The notes beneath the pieces are model-generated. The model saw only the letters and a list, made by a program, of their open reading frames with translations, did not search any database and was not told where the DNA came from. The translations under genes were made by a program, and so were the position numbers. This document shows, piece after piece, positions 9,321 to 18,379 of a DNA stretch of 64,000 nt; positions within the stretch are counted from its first letter, which is position 1; the number at the start of each line of letters is the position of its first letter. Origin of the DNA: Salinisphaera sp052044135 (lineage in GTDB: Bacteria > Pseudomonadota > Gammaproteobacteria > Nevskiales > Salinisphaeraceae); NCBI RefSeq assembly GCF_052044135.1, contig NZ_JBQDYF010000017.1, positions 5,977-69,976 of the forward strand, read 5' to 3'.

Positions 9321-9335
9321 GGCATGTTCTCCTGA

Positions 9336-10469
9336 TCAACGCGCCAGCAACGCATCGTAAAGCGAGCAATAGCCGGCCACCATCGAAGCCACGCTGAATT
9401 CCGCCTGCACCCGACGGCGTGCCGCCTGCCCCATCGCCTGCGCCCGCTCCGGCGCGGACAGTACACGCGCCAGCGCCGAGGCCATGGCCTCGGGCCGGCG
9501 CGCCGGCACCAGCAGGCCGGTCTCGCCGTCCGCCACCAGTTCCGGATTGCCGCCCACGGCTGTGGCCACCACCGGCAGGCCGCTGGCCATGGCCTCCAGC
9601 ACGGTCAACGCGATGCCCTCGGCAATCGATGCGCAGACATAGACATCGAAATGCTTGAACCAGGCGTCGGCGTCGTCGCGCTGGCCGGCCAGCGTCACCC
9701 GCCCGTCGAGCCCGAGCTCACGCACGCGACCGGCCAGGCGTTCTTTTTCAGGTCCGTCGCCGACGATCACCAGATGTAGCGGCGGCATGCCGCTCCGGGC
9801 CGTCAAAACGGCCACCGCGTCCAGCAGATGATCGAAGCCCTTCACCGGATCGAGCCGGCCCACCGTGCCGATCACGCGAGTCCCGGCCTCGATCGCAGGC
9901 AGGCCCGGCACGACGGCCGCTTCGCCGGGCGCGAAGCGCTCGGTATCGATGCCGTTGCGAATGAGCACGATCTTCGAGCGCGGTATGCGCACATCTCGCG
10001 CCAGCCAGCCCGCCAGATCCGCCGATACCGGCACGAAACGGCTGATGGCCGGCGCGAGCAGACGACGCAGCCAGCGATACCTGGCGTTCGAACCGTTCGG
10101 ATCGGCCGCGTCTCGCCCGTGTTCGGCGTGCACGATGTACCGGCAGCCGGCCAATCGGGCGGGCACGGCGGCATCGATGGCGCCGATGTTGTAGCTGTGC
10201 ACGATGTCGGGCGCGAGCGCGCGCAGACGGCGATACAGGCGAAGATAGGCCGCCGGATCCTTGCCCGGCTGCTTGTCGATGGAATCGACCGTTACCCCCA
10301 GCGCTTCCGCCCGGGCGGCCAATTCGCCGCGATCACGCAGACCGATGATGTGATGCGCATACCGATCGCGCGTTGCCGCAATGACCGCGAGCGCGACCGA
10401 TTCCATGCCACCGACGCCGAGCCGGTCGATCACATGCACCACCCGGGGCCGTTGTGATTGGCGCGTCAT
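9336..10469 (-). CDS. Glycosyltransferase, PEP-CTERM/XrtA system-associated (TIGR03088-type)
   Basis: 377 residues. ATG 10469 overlaps the exosortase stop (ATGA). The protein starts with RVVHVIDRLGVGGMESVAL, the conserved GT4 opening that binds the acceptor side, then IVHSYNIGAIDAAVPARLAG and VHAEHGRD. The C-terminal domain has LIRNGIDTERFAPGE, VIGTVGRLDPVKGFDHLLDA, LVIVGDGPEKERL, and CASIAEGIALTVLEAMASG (E-x7-E) with PVVATAVGGNPELV. The family is found next to exosortase genes in EPS loci (often named stp2), which fits here. It presumably adds a sugar to the lipid-linked EPS repeat on the cytoplasmic face of the inner membrane. Confidence 0.9.
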   Translation of the reverse strand: MTRQSQRPRVVHVIDRLGVGGMESVALAVIAATRDRYAHHIIGLRDRGELAARAEALGVTVDSIDKQPGKDPAAYLRLYRRLRALAPDIVHSYNIGAIDAAVPARLAGCRYIVHAEHGRDAADPNGSNARYRWLRRLLAPAISRFVPVSADLAGWLARDVRIPRSKIVLIRNGIDTERFAPGEAAVVPGLPAIEAGTRVIGTVGRLDPVKGFDHLLDAVAVLTARSGMPPLHLVIVGDGPEKERLAGRVRELGLDGRVTLAGQRDDADAWFKHFDVYVCASIAEGIALTVLEAMASGLPVVATAVGGNPELVADGETGLLVPARRPEAMASALARVLSAPERAQAMGQAARRRVQAEFSVASMVAGYCSLYDALLAR

Positions 10470-12013
10470 GAACCCGAGCCCCCCGCACGCCGTAGCGACG
10501 CGGCCGCATCGGCCGCGACCCGCGCCAGCTTCGCGGGCCGGGGCCGACCGGCTTCGGAGACCACCAGCATGCCGGCCGGCGTCGCCTGGCCGAGCAACCG
10601 ATCGATCGATTGCCATAGCTTGAAACGCAGCGGCGAGGGCGTCCATCGCGCCCCGATGCGATAGGCGTAGAGCAGCACGCGCGTGCCGTCGCCACGCGTC
10701 GCCTTGAGCGTCAGGGTGGTGAATCCGGCGCCTTTGCCGCCCACCTTCACGGTCGTGGGGCCGGCGACGACCTGCCATGTCGAGGCGTCGTAAAGCCCGC
10801 GCCGGATATCAAGAATATCCGGGCCGTCGCTGCCGGCATCGATACCCAGGTAATCAACCCGAATCGGACGCGCGATATCGCCGTAACGGCGGGTCAAATG
10901 AACATCCAGCCCCCGTTCCGGGGGGGCGGAATTGCCGTTGGAGCCGTCGTTCAATGCCCGGTAATCGGCCAGCTGCGCCGGCAGCGTCGCCGGCCCCGGC
11001 CGGTCGTCGCTTGCCGCCAGCAAGCCGGTCACCGCATACCAGGTCGCCGGCAGCACGATCAGTGCGAGCGTCACCGGCACCATCCAGCGCATGCGGGCCG
11101 CCCCATCCTCGGGCAGGCCGTGATCGGGTTCGGGACCCGACGGCGGCGCCTGATGCCACGGCCAGCCGCATACGAACAGCAACACCAGGACCGTGCCGAA
11201 GAACTGCCAGCCAAAAATCAGATGGTCGGTGCCGGTCGCATACTGCAGGCCGAGATATTCACCGATCAGAATGGTGAAATACACCCGCAGCGCGTTGGCG
11301 ATGATCGGAACGACCAGGGCGAAGCCCACGAACACCAGCCGCCGTCGCAGGCTGGTGTAGAACAGATGGGCGTAGAGCACGCCGAACGCCGTGGTGGCGA
11401 CGAAGAACTTGATGCCACTGCAGGCCTGGGCCACATGCCAGGCCGAGGCCGGGGTATCGATGAAATGCCCATCCATGACGACCGGCACACCGGTCAGCTC
11501 GAGCGCCAGCACCGACAGATGGGCAGTGACCGTCTGCAGCGGCCCGACCATGAAATTGCCGAACGGGATCGCGAACAACAGATAGCCGAGTGCAAATGCG
11601 ATCACCCCGGTCACCCGCGGCCCGTAGAACAGGTACACCATCACTGGCCAGATCAACACCGCCGCGATGTGGCGCGCCAGATTGATGTCCGCCACGGCAC
11701 CCACGAGCCAGAGCGCGCCCAGCGCGGCCACGCCGAAGAAAGCGATCGGTCGCGGGCGTGCCGCCACCCGCGCCAGCCAGTGTCGTCGCCCCCAGACGAG
11801 AACGGCGCAGATCGGGAAGATCAGAAAGGCGTACTGAAAGGTACCGGTGTCGGCCCAGGTTTTGACAAGCGAGCGATAGCTGCTGGCGTAGAGCACAATG
11901 AACGCCACCATGCAGGCGACAAATCCCAGATGCACCGCAATCTGCGGGGCGGCGCCGGCCCGGCTCGCCGTCGCGCGCTCGATGCCGCTGCCCTGTGTCC
12001 GGCCTTCGCTCAT
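10466..12013 (-). CDS. xrtA: Exosortase A fused to EpsI domain
   Basis: 515 residues from ATG 12013, which overlaps the stop of the upstream glycosyltransferase. Residues 25-290 form the exosortase domain with about eight membrane segments. The expected catalytic residues are visible: Cys198 in AQACSGIKFF, Arg243 in NALRVYF, and His264 in GTDHLIFGW. After a short linker, residues 310-515 form the periplasmic EpsI domain anchored by a further transmembrane helix (VPVTLALIVLPATWYAV). Exosortases recognise C-terminal PEP-CTERM signals (PEP motif, hydrophobic stretch, basic tail) and cleave or transfer the protein during export; EpsI proteins accompany them in EPS assembly and are fused in many XrtA systems. 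Candidate substrates are encoded at 30240-30560 and 37154-37927. Confidence 0.95.
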   Translation of the reverse strand: MSEGRTQGSGIERATASRAGAAPQIAVHLGFVACMVAFIVLYASSYRSLVKTWADTGTFQYAFLIFPICAVLVWGRRHWLARVAARPRPIAFFGVAALGALWLVGAVADINLARHIAAVLIWPVMVYLFYGPRVTGVIAFALGYLLFAIPFGNFMVGPLQTVTAHLSVLALELTGVPVVMDGHFIDTPASAWHVAQACSGIKFFVATTAFGVLYAHLFYTSLRRRLVFVGFALVVPIIANALRVYFTILIGEYLGLQYATGTDHLIFGWQFFGTVLVLLFVCGWPWHQAPPSGPEPDHGLPEDGAARMRWMVPVTLALIVLPATWYAVTGLLAASDDRPGPATLPAQLADYRALNDGSNGNSAPPERGLDVHLTRRYGDIARPIRVDYLGIDAGSDGPDILDIRRGLYDASTWQVVAGPTTVKVGGKGAGFTTLTLKATRGDGTRVLLYAYRIGARWTPSPLRFKLWQSIDRLLGQATPAGMLVVSEAGRPRPAKLARVAADAAASLRRAGGSGS

Positions 12014-13242
12014 AGTGATATCTCCGACTTGGGCATAACGTCCGGGCCCGCCGGGACGAGCAATCGATCGAGTTCGGCGACGCGCGCCGGCCACGCGTAG
12101 CGGGTCAGCACATAATCGCGTGCGGCACGCCGCCCGGCTCCGTCCGGCGCAGCGGTCAGACGGGCGATGACCGCCGCTGCGAATGCCTCGGGCGTATCGG
12201 CCACATCGCAGACCTCATGGTGCCCGGTTTCCAGCCCGGCCGCGGCCTGCGGTGTCATGACAACGGCCAGGGACATCGCCAGCGCCTCGAGCACCTTGTT
12301 CTGCAGGCCGCGTGCGATGCGCATCGGTGCGACGGCAACGCGCGCATGCGCAAGATAAGGCCGTACATCGGGTACGGCGCCGGTGACCTCCACGCCCTCA
12401 TGTGCGGCAAGCGCTCGCACGTCGCGCGTGGGCCGCGTGCCGACGATGACAAATCGTGCTGCGGGCACAACGGCGCGCACGCGATCGAAGACATGCTCGA
12501 CAAACCAGGTGACGGCATCGACGTTCGCGCCGTAGTCCATGGCGCCCGTGAACACGATCCGCGCCGCGCCGCCCCGGTCCGGATCGGAATAATCGGCCTC
12601 CGGGTCGAAATACCCGGCATCCACGCCATTGGCGACCGCATGCACGCGGTCGCTACACTCCGGCACCATGCGCCGGAAGAAATCCGCTTCGGCGGCCGAC
12701 ACGAACACGCTTGCATCGAATGTACCTGCCAGCCGGCGCTCGCCCGCGGCCAGTGTCTTCGCTTCGCGCGCATAGACCCAGCGCATCGGTGCCCGGGCGT
12801 GTCCGGCGTATTGGGCCCACTTGTCGGAATCCACATCGACAAAGTCGAGTACACGACGAACGCGGTCGTGCCGAAGCACATAAGGCGCCATGGTCGATGA
12901 GAACACCAGCACGGCATCGATGGCGCGCTCATGCATGAGCCGGTCGACCCAGGCCTGCATCTTCCGGTCGCGATAATAGGCAAAGCTCAAGGCCTCGCGA
13001 CGGGCCAGAGCGGTCAGGCTCCGCAGCCGGGCCCGGCGCGGTGCAATCGGCCGTAACAAGACCTGATCGCACCACTGGTTCAGGCAACCCCGATGGGCCC
13101 AGTCATCGGGGGTGTCGACGAATGCGCCCAGATGCACCACATGCCGGCTGGAGAGCGCGCGCAGCCAGTTGAAGGCGCGAATCTTGTCGCCCTTGTTCGG
13201 GGGATAGGGTATGCGATGACACAGATAAAGCAGTTCAGCCAT
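12010..13242 (-). CDS. Glycosyltransferase, PEP-CTERM/XrtA system-associated (TIGR03087-type)
   Basis: 410 residues. The N-terminus LLYLCHRIPYPPNKGDKIR is the diagnostic opening of the sugar transferase family commonly encoded beside exosortase genes (stp1). Later motifs are LDFVDVDSDKWAQYA, AVANGVDAGYFDPE, IVFTGAMDYGANVDAVTWF and RFVIVGTRP. The donor region is less canonical than in standard GT4: VAVAPMRIARGLQNKVLEALAMS, with Lys and Glu (KVLEAL) retained. The gene ends inside the exosortase start codon (ATGA), so it is probably translated with it. An 87 bp gap (13243-13329) separates it from the FemAB gene upstream, one of the few breaks in this operon; nothing obvious was seen in it. The sugar is unknown. 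Confidence 0.9.
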   Translation of the reverse strand: MAELLYLCHRIPYPPNKGDKIRAFNWLRALSSRHVVHLGAFVDTPDDWAHRGCLNQWCDQVLLRPIAPRRARLRSLTALARREALSFAYYRDRKMQAWVDRLMHERAIDAVLVFSSTMAPYVLRHDRVRRVLDFVDVDSDKWAQYAGHARAPMRWVYAREAKTLAAGERRLAGTFDASVFVSAAEADFFRRMVPECSDRVHAVANGVDAGYFDPEADYSDPDRGGAARIVFTGAMDYGANVDAVTWFVEHVFDRVRAVVPAARFVIVGTRPTRDVRALAAHEGVEVTGAVPDVRPYLAHARVAVAPMRIARGLQNKVLEALAMSLAVVMTPQAAAGLETGHHEVCDVADTPEAFAAAVIARLTAAPDGAGRRAARDYVLTRYAWPARVAELDRLLVPAGPDVMPKSEISL

Positions 13243-13329
13243 GGTGAGTGCGGCTGGTCATCGCGCGGCGCTGGCCGACGGATGGCAAGGGCGTCACGCC
13301 GCTGGGCCGAAACCGGTCGCTGCCCATCA

Positions 13330-14364
13330 CTAACCCAGGTCCTTCGACAGCCAGGGGCCCACCAGGCACGTGATCGGCAGCGGCAGCTTCTGCCATGCCT
13401 TGATGAACATCGCATACTTCGGATTATTGGGGCTGATGTCCGGGATCGAGTCCAGGCCCGAGAGATAGTATTCGTAAGCCAGCGGCTCGGGCTCGAAGCC
13501 CCAATGCCGCTTGAAATGATAGGGCCCCGTATCGACCTTGCTGCGCCCGAAATCGAACAGGCGGGCGCCGCGCGCGGTAGCGTGCTGCATGAGCGCCCAG
13601 TAGAGATAATCGTTGGCCTTGAGGTCGCGGGCACTCGCCCCGGCGCCGGAGTAATACGGCAGGACCTGGTCGCGAAAATAGAAGTTGAGTACCGCCGCCA
13701 CCGGCAGGCCCTCGTGGGTCACGGTCAACACGTCGCAGTCGTCACCGAACACTTGCAGCAGCTCGCGCATGTACTTCCGGGAGAATACCGGCGTGCCGAG
13801 GCTTCGCAGGTTGTAGGCATAGAGCGGATAGAGCCGATCGATCGTGCTGTCGATGGTCCAGTTCAGCCCGTTCTTGATGCCCTTGCGCACCACCGCGCGC
13901 TGCTTGCGCGGGATGAGCTGCAGGTTGTCCTCGTCGTTGTCTGCGAGTTCGCGGCGAAACGTGGTGTAAAGATCCTTGCGTGGCCAGTCGGCGTGTCGCG
14001 GCGTGCGTTCCCGCGACTCGAAGTAATCCACCCCGAGCGTGCGGGCGCGCTCGCAGGCGTGGGCATAGAGCGCCGACTCGGCCTCGGCGGTATCGGCCAC
14101 CACGCCACCGTAGACACAGAACGGCGTCGAAATCAGGGCGTTGGCGAACAATCGGCTATTGACGTGGACCAGGGGCAGAATGCCCTCGATCCGACCGTCG
14201 CGCTCGGCGTACAGGAAATAGCAGCGATGTCCGAACGCGCGCTCGATGACCCGTTTCCAGCCGGCGCGATGAAAGAAGGTGGCATCGGCACTCGCCGCCA
14301 CAAAGGCCTCCCAGGCGGTCTCGTCCTGGCCCAGCGTGTGCACCTGAAGCGATTCGGCACTCAT
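13330..14364 (-). CDS. FemAB-related protein, XrtA/PEP-CTERM system-associated (GNAT fold)
   Basis: 344 residues from ATG 14364, overlapping the deacetylase stop (ATGA). The protein has the double-GNAT layout of FemAB-like enzymes: ATFFHRAGWKRVIERAFGH (acceptor helix), YLLYAERDG-like strand FLYAERDGRIEGILPLV, SRLFANALISTPFCVYGG, IPRKQRAVVRKGIKNGLNW, and the C-terminal DYLYWALMQHATARGARLFDFGRSK ending in HFKRHWGFEP. FemAB proteins transfer amino acids from aminoacyl-tRNA to peptidoglycan precursors; the PEP-CTERM-associated subfamily (TIGR03019-type) occurs in EPS loci and its acceptor is not known. Together with the ATP-grasp and amidotransferase genes it suggests amino-acyl or acyl decoration of the polymer (inference). 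Confidence 0.9.
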   Translation of the reverse strand: MSAESLQVHTLGQDETAWEAFVAASADATFFHRAGWKRVIERAFGHRCYFLYAERDGRIEGILPLVHVNSRLFANALISTPFCVYGGVVADTAEAESALYAHACERARTLGVDYFESRERTPRHADWPRKDLYTTFRRELADNDEDNLQLIPRKQRAVVRKGIKNGLNWTIDSTIDRLYPLYAYNLRSLGTPVFSRKYMRELLQVFGDDCDVLTVTHEGLPVAAVLNFYFRDQVLPYYSGAGASARDLKANDYLYWALMQHATARGARLFDFGRSKVDTGPYHFKRHWGFEPEPLAYEYYLSGLDSIPDISPNNPKYAMFIKAWQKLPLPITCLVGPWLSKDLG

Positions 14365-15293
14365 GCGTTGCTCATCCTTGAAGCGGCGGCGTCGCTGCAT
14401 CCGTCCTCGATCGCAAAGACCCGGTCCATGCGATCCCAGCGGAAATCCGCCAGCAGACGTCGCAGGCGAGGTTCGACCCGATGGATGTTGAGGTAATGGC
14501 GGAAACGGCGCCGGGGATCCAGCCCCGGGACGCGCGGCTGCTCCGGATCGACTTCCCATGGGTGAAAATAGAATACCGTCGGCTGTCGATCACGCCGGTT
14601 GACGCGCCGCAAGGCGGCGCGGGTGGCCCGATACGGATACAGTCTGAAAAAGCCGCCGCCGGCGCAGGGCAACCGTCGCCCGCCGATTTCCACCGTAGTG
14701 ACGGGAATTTCGATCAGGCGGCTCGCCGGGCCGGGCCGAAACGGGAACCGCGGCGCCCCGGGCATGCCGTAGGCATCGTGCGTGCCCGGATAGATACTCG
14801 AACTGTAGCGGTATCCGGCCGCGGCCAGTTCGTCGAGCGCCCAGAGGTTGGCCGCACCGATCGAGAAACTCGGGGCGCGATAGCCTTTGACCGCCTGCCC
14901 GCCGGTGTCCTCGAGTACGGCCTTGGCTTGACGGATATCGGCGCCGAAGGTCTCGCGATCCTGATTGATCACACGCACATGATTCTGGCCGTGGCTGGCC
15001 AGTTCGTGCCCAGCGTCCACGATGCGACGAATCAGTGCGGGGTGACGCTCGGCCACCCAGCCCAGCGTAAAGAAGGTGGCGCGAACCCCGGCGAGCTCGA
15101 ACATCGCCAGAATGCGGTCCGTGCTCGCCTCGACCCGCGACGGCATGCGGGCCCATTGCTCGAACGCAATATGCTGCTCGAAGGCCGAGACCTGGAAGTA
15201 TTCCTCCACATCCACCGTCATGGCGTTCGCGCTGACGCGTGTGGGGCTGGATATCGCCTCGGGCTGCCAGTCAATGGCCGTCACGGCGCTCAC
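14361..15293 (-). CDS. Polysaccharide deacetylase, XrtA/PEP-CTERM locus type
   Basis: 310 residues, NodB-homology deacetylase. TVDVEEYF (Asp28 as catalytic or metal-binding acid) and SHGQNH (metal-binding His101 and His105) match the family motifs, and YRAPSFSIG and FYFHPWEVDP supply later motif residues. The C-terminal FRHYLNIHRVEPRLRRLLADF is typical of the PEP-CTERM locus subfamily (TIGR03006-type, which carries a DUF3473-like tail). The enzyme removes N- or O-acetyl groups from EPS sugars; no signal peptide is visible, so a cytoplasmic lipid-linked intermediate is the likely substrate. Its ATG at 15293 overlaps the stop of the ATPase gene, and its stop overlaps the FemAB start. Confidence 0.92.
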   Translation of the reverse strand: MSAVTAIDWQPEAISSPTRVSANAMTVDVEEYFQVSAFEQHIAFEQWARMPSRVEASTDRILAMFELAGVRATFFTLGWVAERHPALIRRIVDAGHELASHGQNHVRVINQDRETFGADIRQAKAVLEDTGGQAVKGYRAPSFSIGAANLWALDELAAAGYRYSSSIYPGTHDAYGMPGAPRFPFRPGPASRLIEIPVTTVEIGGRRLPCAGGGFFRLYPYRATRAALRRVNRRDRQPTVFYFHPWEVDPEQPRVPGLDPRRRFRHYLNIHRVEPRLRRLLADFRWDRMDRVFAIEDGCSDAAASRMSNA

Positions 15294-16492
15294 TCCCGGT
15301 TGAATAGACGCCTAAGTTTATAAGCCGCGGACCCCGGCGCGACGGAGCTTGCCGCGCGGCGCTCGTTATCGGGCCATTCAGTATAGGCCGGGGTCGTCTC
15401 GGCGGAGTTTTCAGGCACGAGATCCCGCAACGTGGCTTCGAGCCGCTCGACACGAAGGATGGCATCGACCAATTCGCGGTGCGCCGCGCTGGTCTCGTGA
15501 TGGCGCATCAACTCGGCCACACGCTCTTCGCCGTAAGCGCTGCGCAAGGCGCGTTCGACCGCGGCCACCCGTTCCAACAGCGGATCGAGCTGGGGCGAGG
15601 TCGGCGGTTCGCCGCCCTGCTCGGCCGCGTCGCCCATGCGCGCACGCTCATTGCTGGCACCATCGTAGATCAGACCGTCGCTGGCGAATTCCGCTTCGAA
15701 TTCCTCGATCGCCGTATCCAGGTCGTCGCGGGTCAATTCACGCCGTTCCTCCAGATAACCGAGCAACAGCAATCGGTCCATGATCTGGTTGATGCGACGC
15801 GGAATCCCGCCCGACCACTCGTAGACGCGGTCGTATACCCCCGCCCCGAACGAAAGTCGATCGGCACGCCAGCCCACGGTATTCAAGCGGTGCTCGATAT
15901 AGCCCGGCACCTCCGCCGCGCCAAGCGGCTCGAGATGATAAGAGGCCACGATGCGTTGGCGCAGATGCGTCATCGCCGGGCGCATCAACAAATCGCGCAA
16001 TTCGCTCTGCCCGACCAGCACCACCTGGACCAGCGCCTGACCGCGTGCCTGCAGGTTCGACACGATACGCAGTTCCTCGAGCGCCGCCGTACTGCAGGTT
16101 TGCGCCTCGTCGACGATCAGCAACGCGCGCCGGCTCCGCGCCGCCGACAGCTTGCCGACCAGATTGTCGAGCATCTCGTACTTGGCCAGTCCGCGCACGG
16201 CCACGCCGAATGCCGCCGCTACCGTGGCCACGACATTGTCGGCATCGATATTGGCCATGGCCACGCGGGCAACCAGCAGATGACGCGTCTTGATCTGGTC
16301 CAGCAGAACCTGGAGCAACAACGTCTTGCCGGTGCCGACCGGGCCCGTCACCACGACAAATCCCTCGCCCCGCTCCAGCCCGTAGATGAGATAGGACAAG
16401 CCACGGGTATGACTGGCGGTTTCGAACAACCGCCGCGGGTCCGGCATCAACTGGAACGGGCGCGCCTGAAGTTTGTAAAAATCCTCGTACAC
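15290..16492 (-). CDS. XrtA-associated AAA ATPase (ExeA/GspA-like)
   Basis: 400 residues. GTG 16492 is chosen because the family begins at the YEDFYKL motif and this start lies 2 bp after the outer-membrane gene stop; longer in-frame starts would intrude into that gene. The N-terminal AAA domain has Walker A GPVGTGKT (50-57), Walker B LLIVDEAQ (124-131), sensor region VVLVGQSELRDLL, and arginine-rich GGIPRRINQIMDRLLLLGYLE, like GspA/ExeA ATPases. Residues 300-400 are a low-complexity, probably helical tail with heptad-like leucines (RVAAVERALR, RVERLEATLR). The PEP-CTERM-associated member (TIGR03015-type) is always within XrtA loci; it may energise or localise the export complex, but its exact role is not established. 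Confidence 0.9.
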   Translation of the reverse strand: MYEDFYKLQARPFQLMPDPRRLFETASHTRGLSYLIYGLERGEGFVVVTGPVGTGKTLLLQVLLDQIKTRHLLVARVAMANIDADNVVATVAAAFGVAVRGLAKYEMLDNLVGKLSAARSRRALLIVDEAQTCSTAALEELRIVSNLQARGQALVQVVLVGQSELRDLLMRPAMTHLRQRIVASYHLEPLGAAEVPGYIEHRLNTVGWRADRLSFGAGVYDRVYEWSGGIPRRINQIMDRLLLLGYLEERRELTRDDLDTAIEEFEAEFASDGLIYDGASNERARMGDAAEQGGEPPTSPQLDPLLERVAAVERALRSAYGEERVAELMRHHETSAAHRELVDAILRVERLEATLRDLVPENSAETTPAYTEWPDNERRAASSVAPGSAAYKLRRLFNRE

Positions 16493-16494
16493 GG

Positions 16495-18375
16495 CTAGAA
16501 CGCTTTTCGGAATTGCAGCGTGATCCGGTTTTCCTGATATCCGGGGCCGTTGCTCTCGTCTCGCCATTGCCGTGAGTAACCGACCGCCGCCTCGGCACTG
16601 GGCGAGATCGCGCGCACAACGGACACGCCGGCACTGTAGTCATCGGAGCTCGAGCCGTTGCCGAAATTACCGTCGTAATGATCCCAGCTCGCCGAGGGCA
16701 CGATGCTCGTGCGCGCACGCACCGCGTAGCGGGTGTCAATCTCGAGGCCGTGGCTGCGGCTGTCGGTCACGCCCGGCGAGCGGTAATTCTCGCGCTGTGC
16801 GTAGCCCGTAACCTCGGTGTGGGTCAGAGCCGTATGGAAACCGATGCGCCCCTGCCAGCGCTTGCGTATGTATGTGCCGCGATTGAGCAGTGAATTAGTG
16901 CCGTTGTAGCCGGCCCCGCCGCCACCCAGCAAGTTGCCGATCGACCCCACCGAACCGAAGGCATAGCCGGACCCGGCGCTATTGAGCGCATCGAGGCCGG
17001 GCGAAGACGGATCTTCGCTGTAACGCAGCGACAGATCGAGCAGGCGACCATGGTGCGATGCCGCCAATGAGTAGCTGGCGCCATAGAAGCGGTGGCCGTA
17101 GTTCACTTCCAGTGAATTGCTGGCACTGGCCCAGCGCGCCCCCACCTGCCAGCGCGGCGCCGACCAACGCTCGTTCCTGCCGTTGCTTCGATATTTATCC
17201 TCGACCCCGCCCTGCGTGGTGAGCGTCAGCGTCGGGGAGACGCGGTAGCCCAGTTGCAGTGTGGCGCTGTCGAAATGCTGCGTCTGGTTGGGATTGCCGC
17301 TGTAGCCGGGCGGCAGTGCGCCGGCACCGAAGACCTGCTGGTAGCGATCGATAAAGCGTTGCGCATTCCCGCCCGAGCTCTTTACCGCCTCGGTAACGAC
17401 CTGTGCCTGCCAACTGAATGGCTCGACTTCGGTCGGACTGGTGATGCCGGCGGAGACACCTTGAACGGTGGTATCCGGAACACTGTTGTCGCCGTAGATC
17501 GATCGCCCGTAGCGATAACGCAGCATCCCCTGGCCCAAGCCACCCAGGGACTGGATTACATAGGGGCTGATATTCGTGTGCCAGGCGGTCGTTTTGTTCT
17601 GATTCGGCCGAATGATGTTCGAGCGTGAATAGCCCACCGACGGATCGATTACCTGTTTCCCGTACTCCGTATCGGCATCCAGATACAGATGGTTTTCAAT
17701 CAGATCGATGGAGGTGCTGCCCTGCAGATCGTTGTAGATGTCGTTGTCGTGGCCATGATTGGCATAAGCCACCCCTTCGAGTTGATAGCTTGCCTGGCCG
17801 CGGATTCTGCCGGTCGAAGAACAGGCATCGATGCGCGGCGCCACCGTGGTGATGAAATCCGATTGCCGATGATGCGCGTCGAGATTGAGATTGTCGGTGT
17901 AGGTCTCGGAGCCGGAAACCGACGCCTGCACATAGCGCCCCGACGCTCGCCGGGGCGCCGCCGGGCGATCCAGAACCGACGCGGTGTCCGAACTCGCCAC
18001 ATCGCCCAGGCTCAAACTGGGCGCGCACCCGTTGGGTGCGAAGCCGCCGGCAAAGCCGAATGGATTGCTCGTACCCGGGCCGCCTGGCGCATAATCCTGG
18101 CTACTCGACGCACTGTTGCCGATGACAACCGGCCGATTGTCCTGGTAATCGCTGCCGGTGCCCGACGCCGTACCGGTGCGGCTCGTCGCCACGCCGCCAC
18201 CCCCGGAAGTGGCCCCCGTACCCGATCCGCTGCCGGCCGAGACCTGCGCCGCCATCGCGTTCGCACCCCAGACCAACGCCAGGGGCAGCGCCATCACGCA
18301 CACACGCACACACGCCGCGCGCCGCAGTGGGCCGTCGGTGGGATCGCACATGGGGATGACACGTGACGCGGGCAT
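16495..18375 (-). CDS. XrtA/PEP-CTERM system-associated outer-membrane beta-barrel protein
   Basis: 626 residues with a signal peptide (hydrophobic MALPLALVWGANAMA then AQVSAG). After it comes a Gly/Ser/Thr-rich low-complexity segment (residues about 45-100) with runs such as SGSGTGATSGGGGV. The remaining 450 residues alternate polar and hydrophobic positions and contain paired aromatic-ending strands (QASVSGSETYTDNLNLDA, LYLDADTEYGKQV, TLQLGYRVSPTLTLTTQGGVED, LEVNYGHRFYGASYSLA), and the protein ends with RITLQFRKAF, a C-terminal Phe as expected for BAM-assembled barrels. It matches the PEP-CTERM-associated outer-membrane family TIGR03016. It probably forms the surface pore or anchor of the EPS pathway, but no function has been proved for the family. 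It follows the tyrosine kinase by 4 bp. Confidence 0.88.
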   Translation of the reverse strand: MPASRVIPMCDPTDGPLRRAACVRVCVMALPLALVWGANAMAAQVSAGSGSGTGATSGGGGVATSRTGTASGTGSDYQDNRPVVIGNSASSSQDYAPGGPGTSNPFGFAGGFAPNGCAPSLSLGDVASSDTASVLDRPAAPRRASGRYVQASVSGSETYTDNLNLDAHHRQSDFITTVAPRIDACSSTGRIRGQASYQLEGVAYANHGHDNDIYNDLQGSTSIDLIENHLYLDADTEYGKQVIDPSVGYSRSNIIRPNQNKTTAWHTNISPYVIQSLGGLGQGMLRYRYGRSIYGDNSVPDTTVQGVSAGITSPTEVEPFSWQAQVVTEAVKSSGGNAQRFIDRYQQVFGAGALPPGYSGNPNQTQHFDSATLQLGYRVSPTLTLTTQGGVEDKYRSNGRNERWSAPRWQVGARWASASNSLEVNYGHRFYGASYSLAASHHGRLLDLSLRYSEDPSSPGLDALNSAGSGYAFGSVGSIGNLLGGGGAGYNGTNSLLNRGTYIRKRWQGRIGFHTALTHTEVTGYAQRENYRSPGVTDSRSHGLEIDTRYAVRARTSIVPSASWDHYDGNFGNGSSSDDYSAGVSVVRAISPSAEAAVGYSRQWRDESNGPGYQENRITLQFRKAF

Positions 18376-18379
18376 GGGC

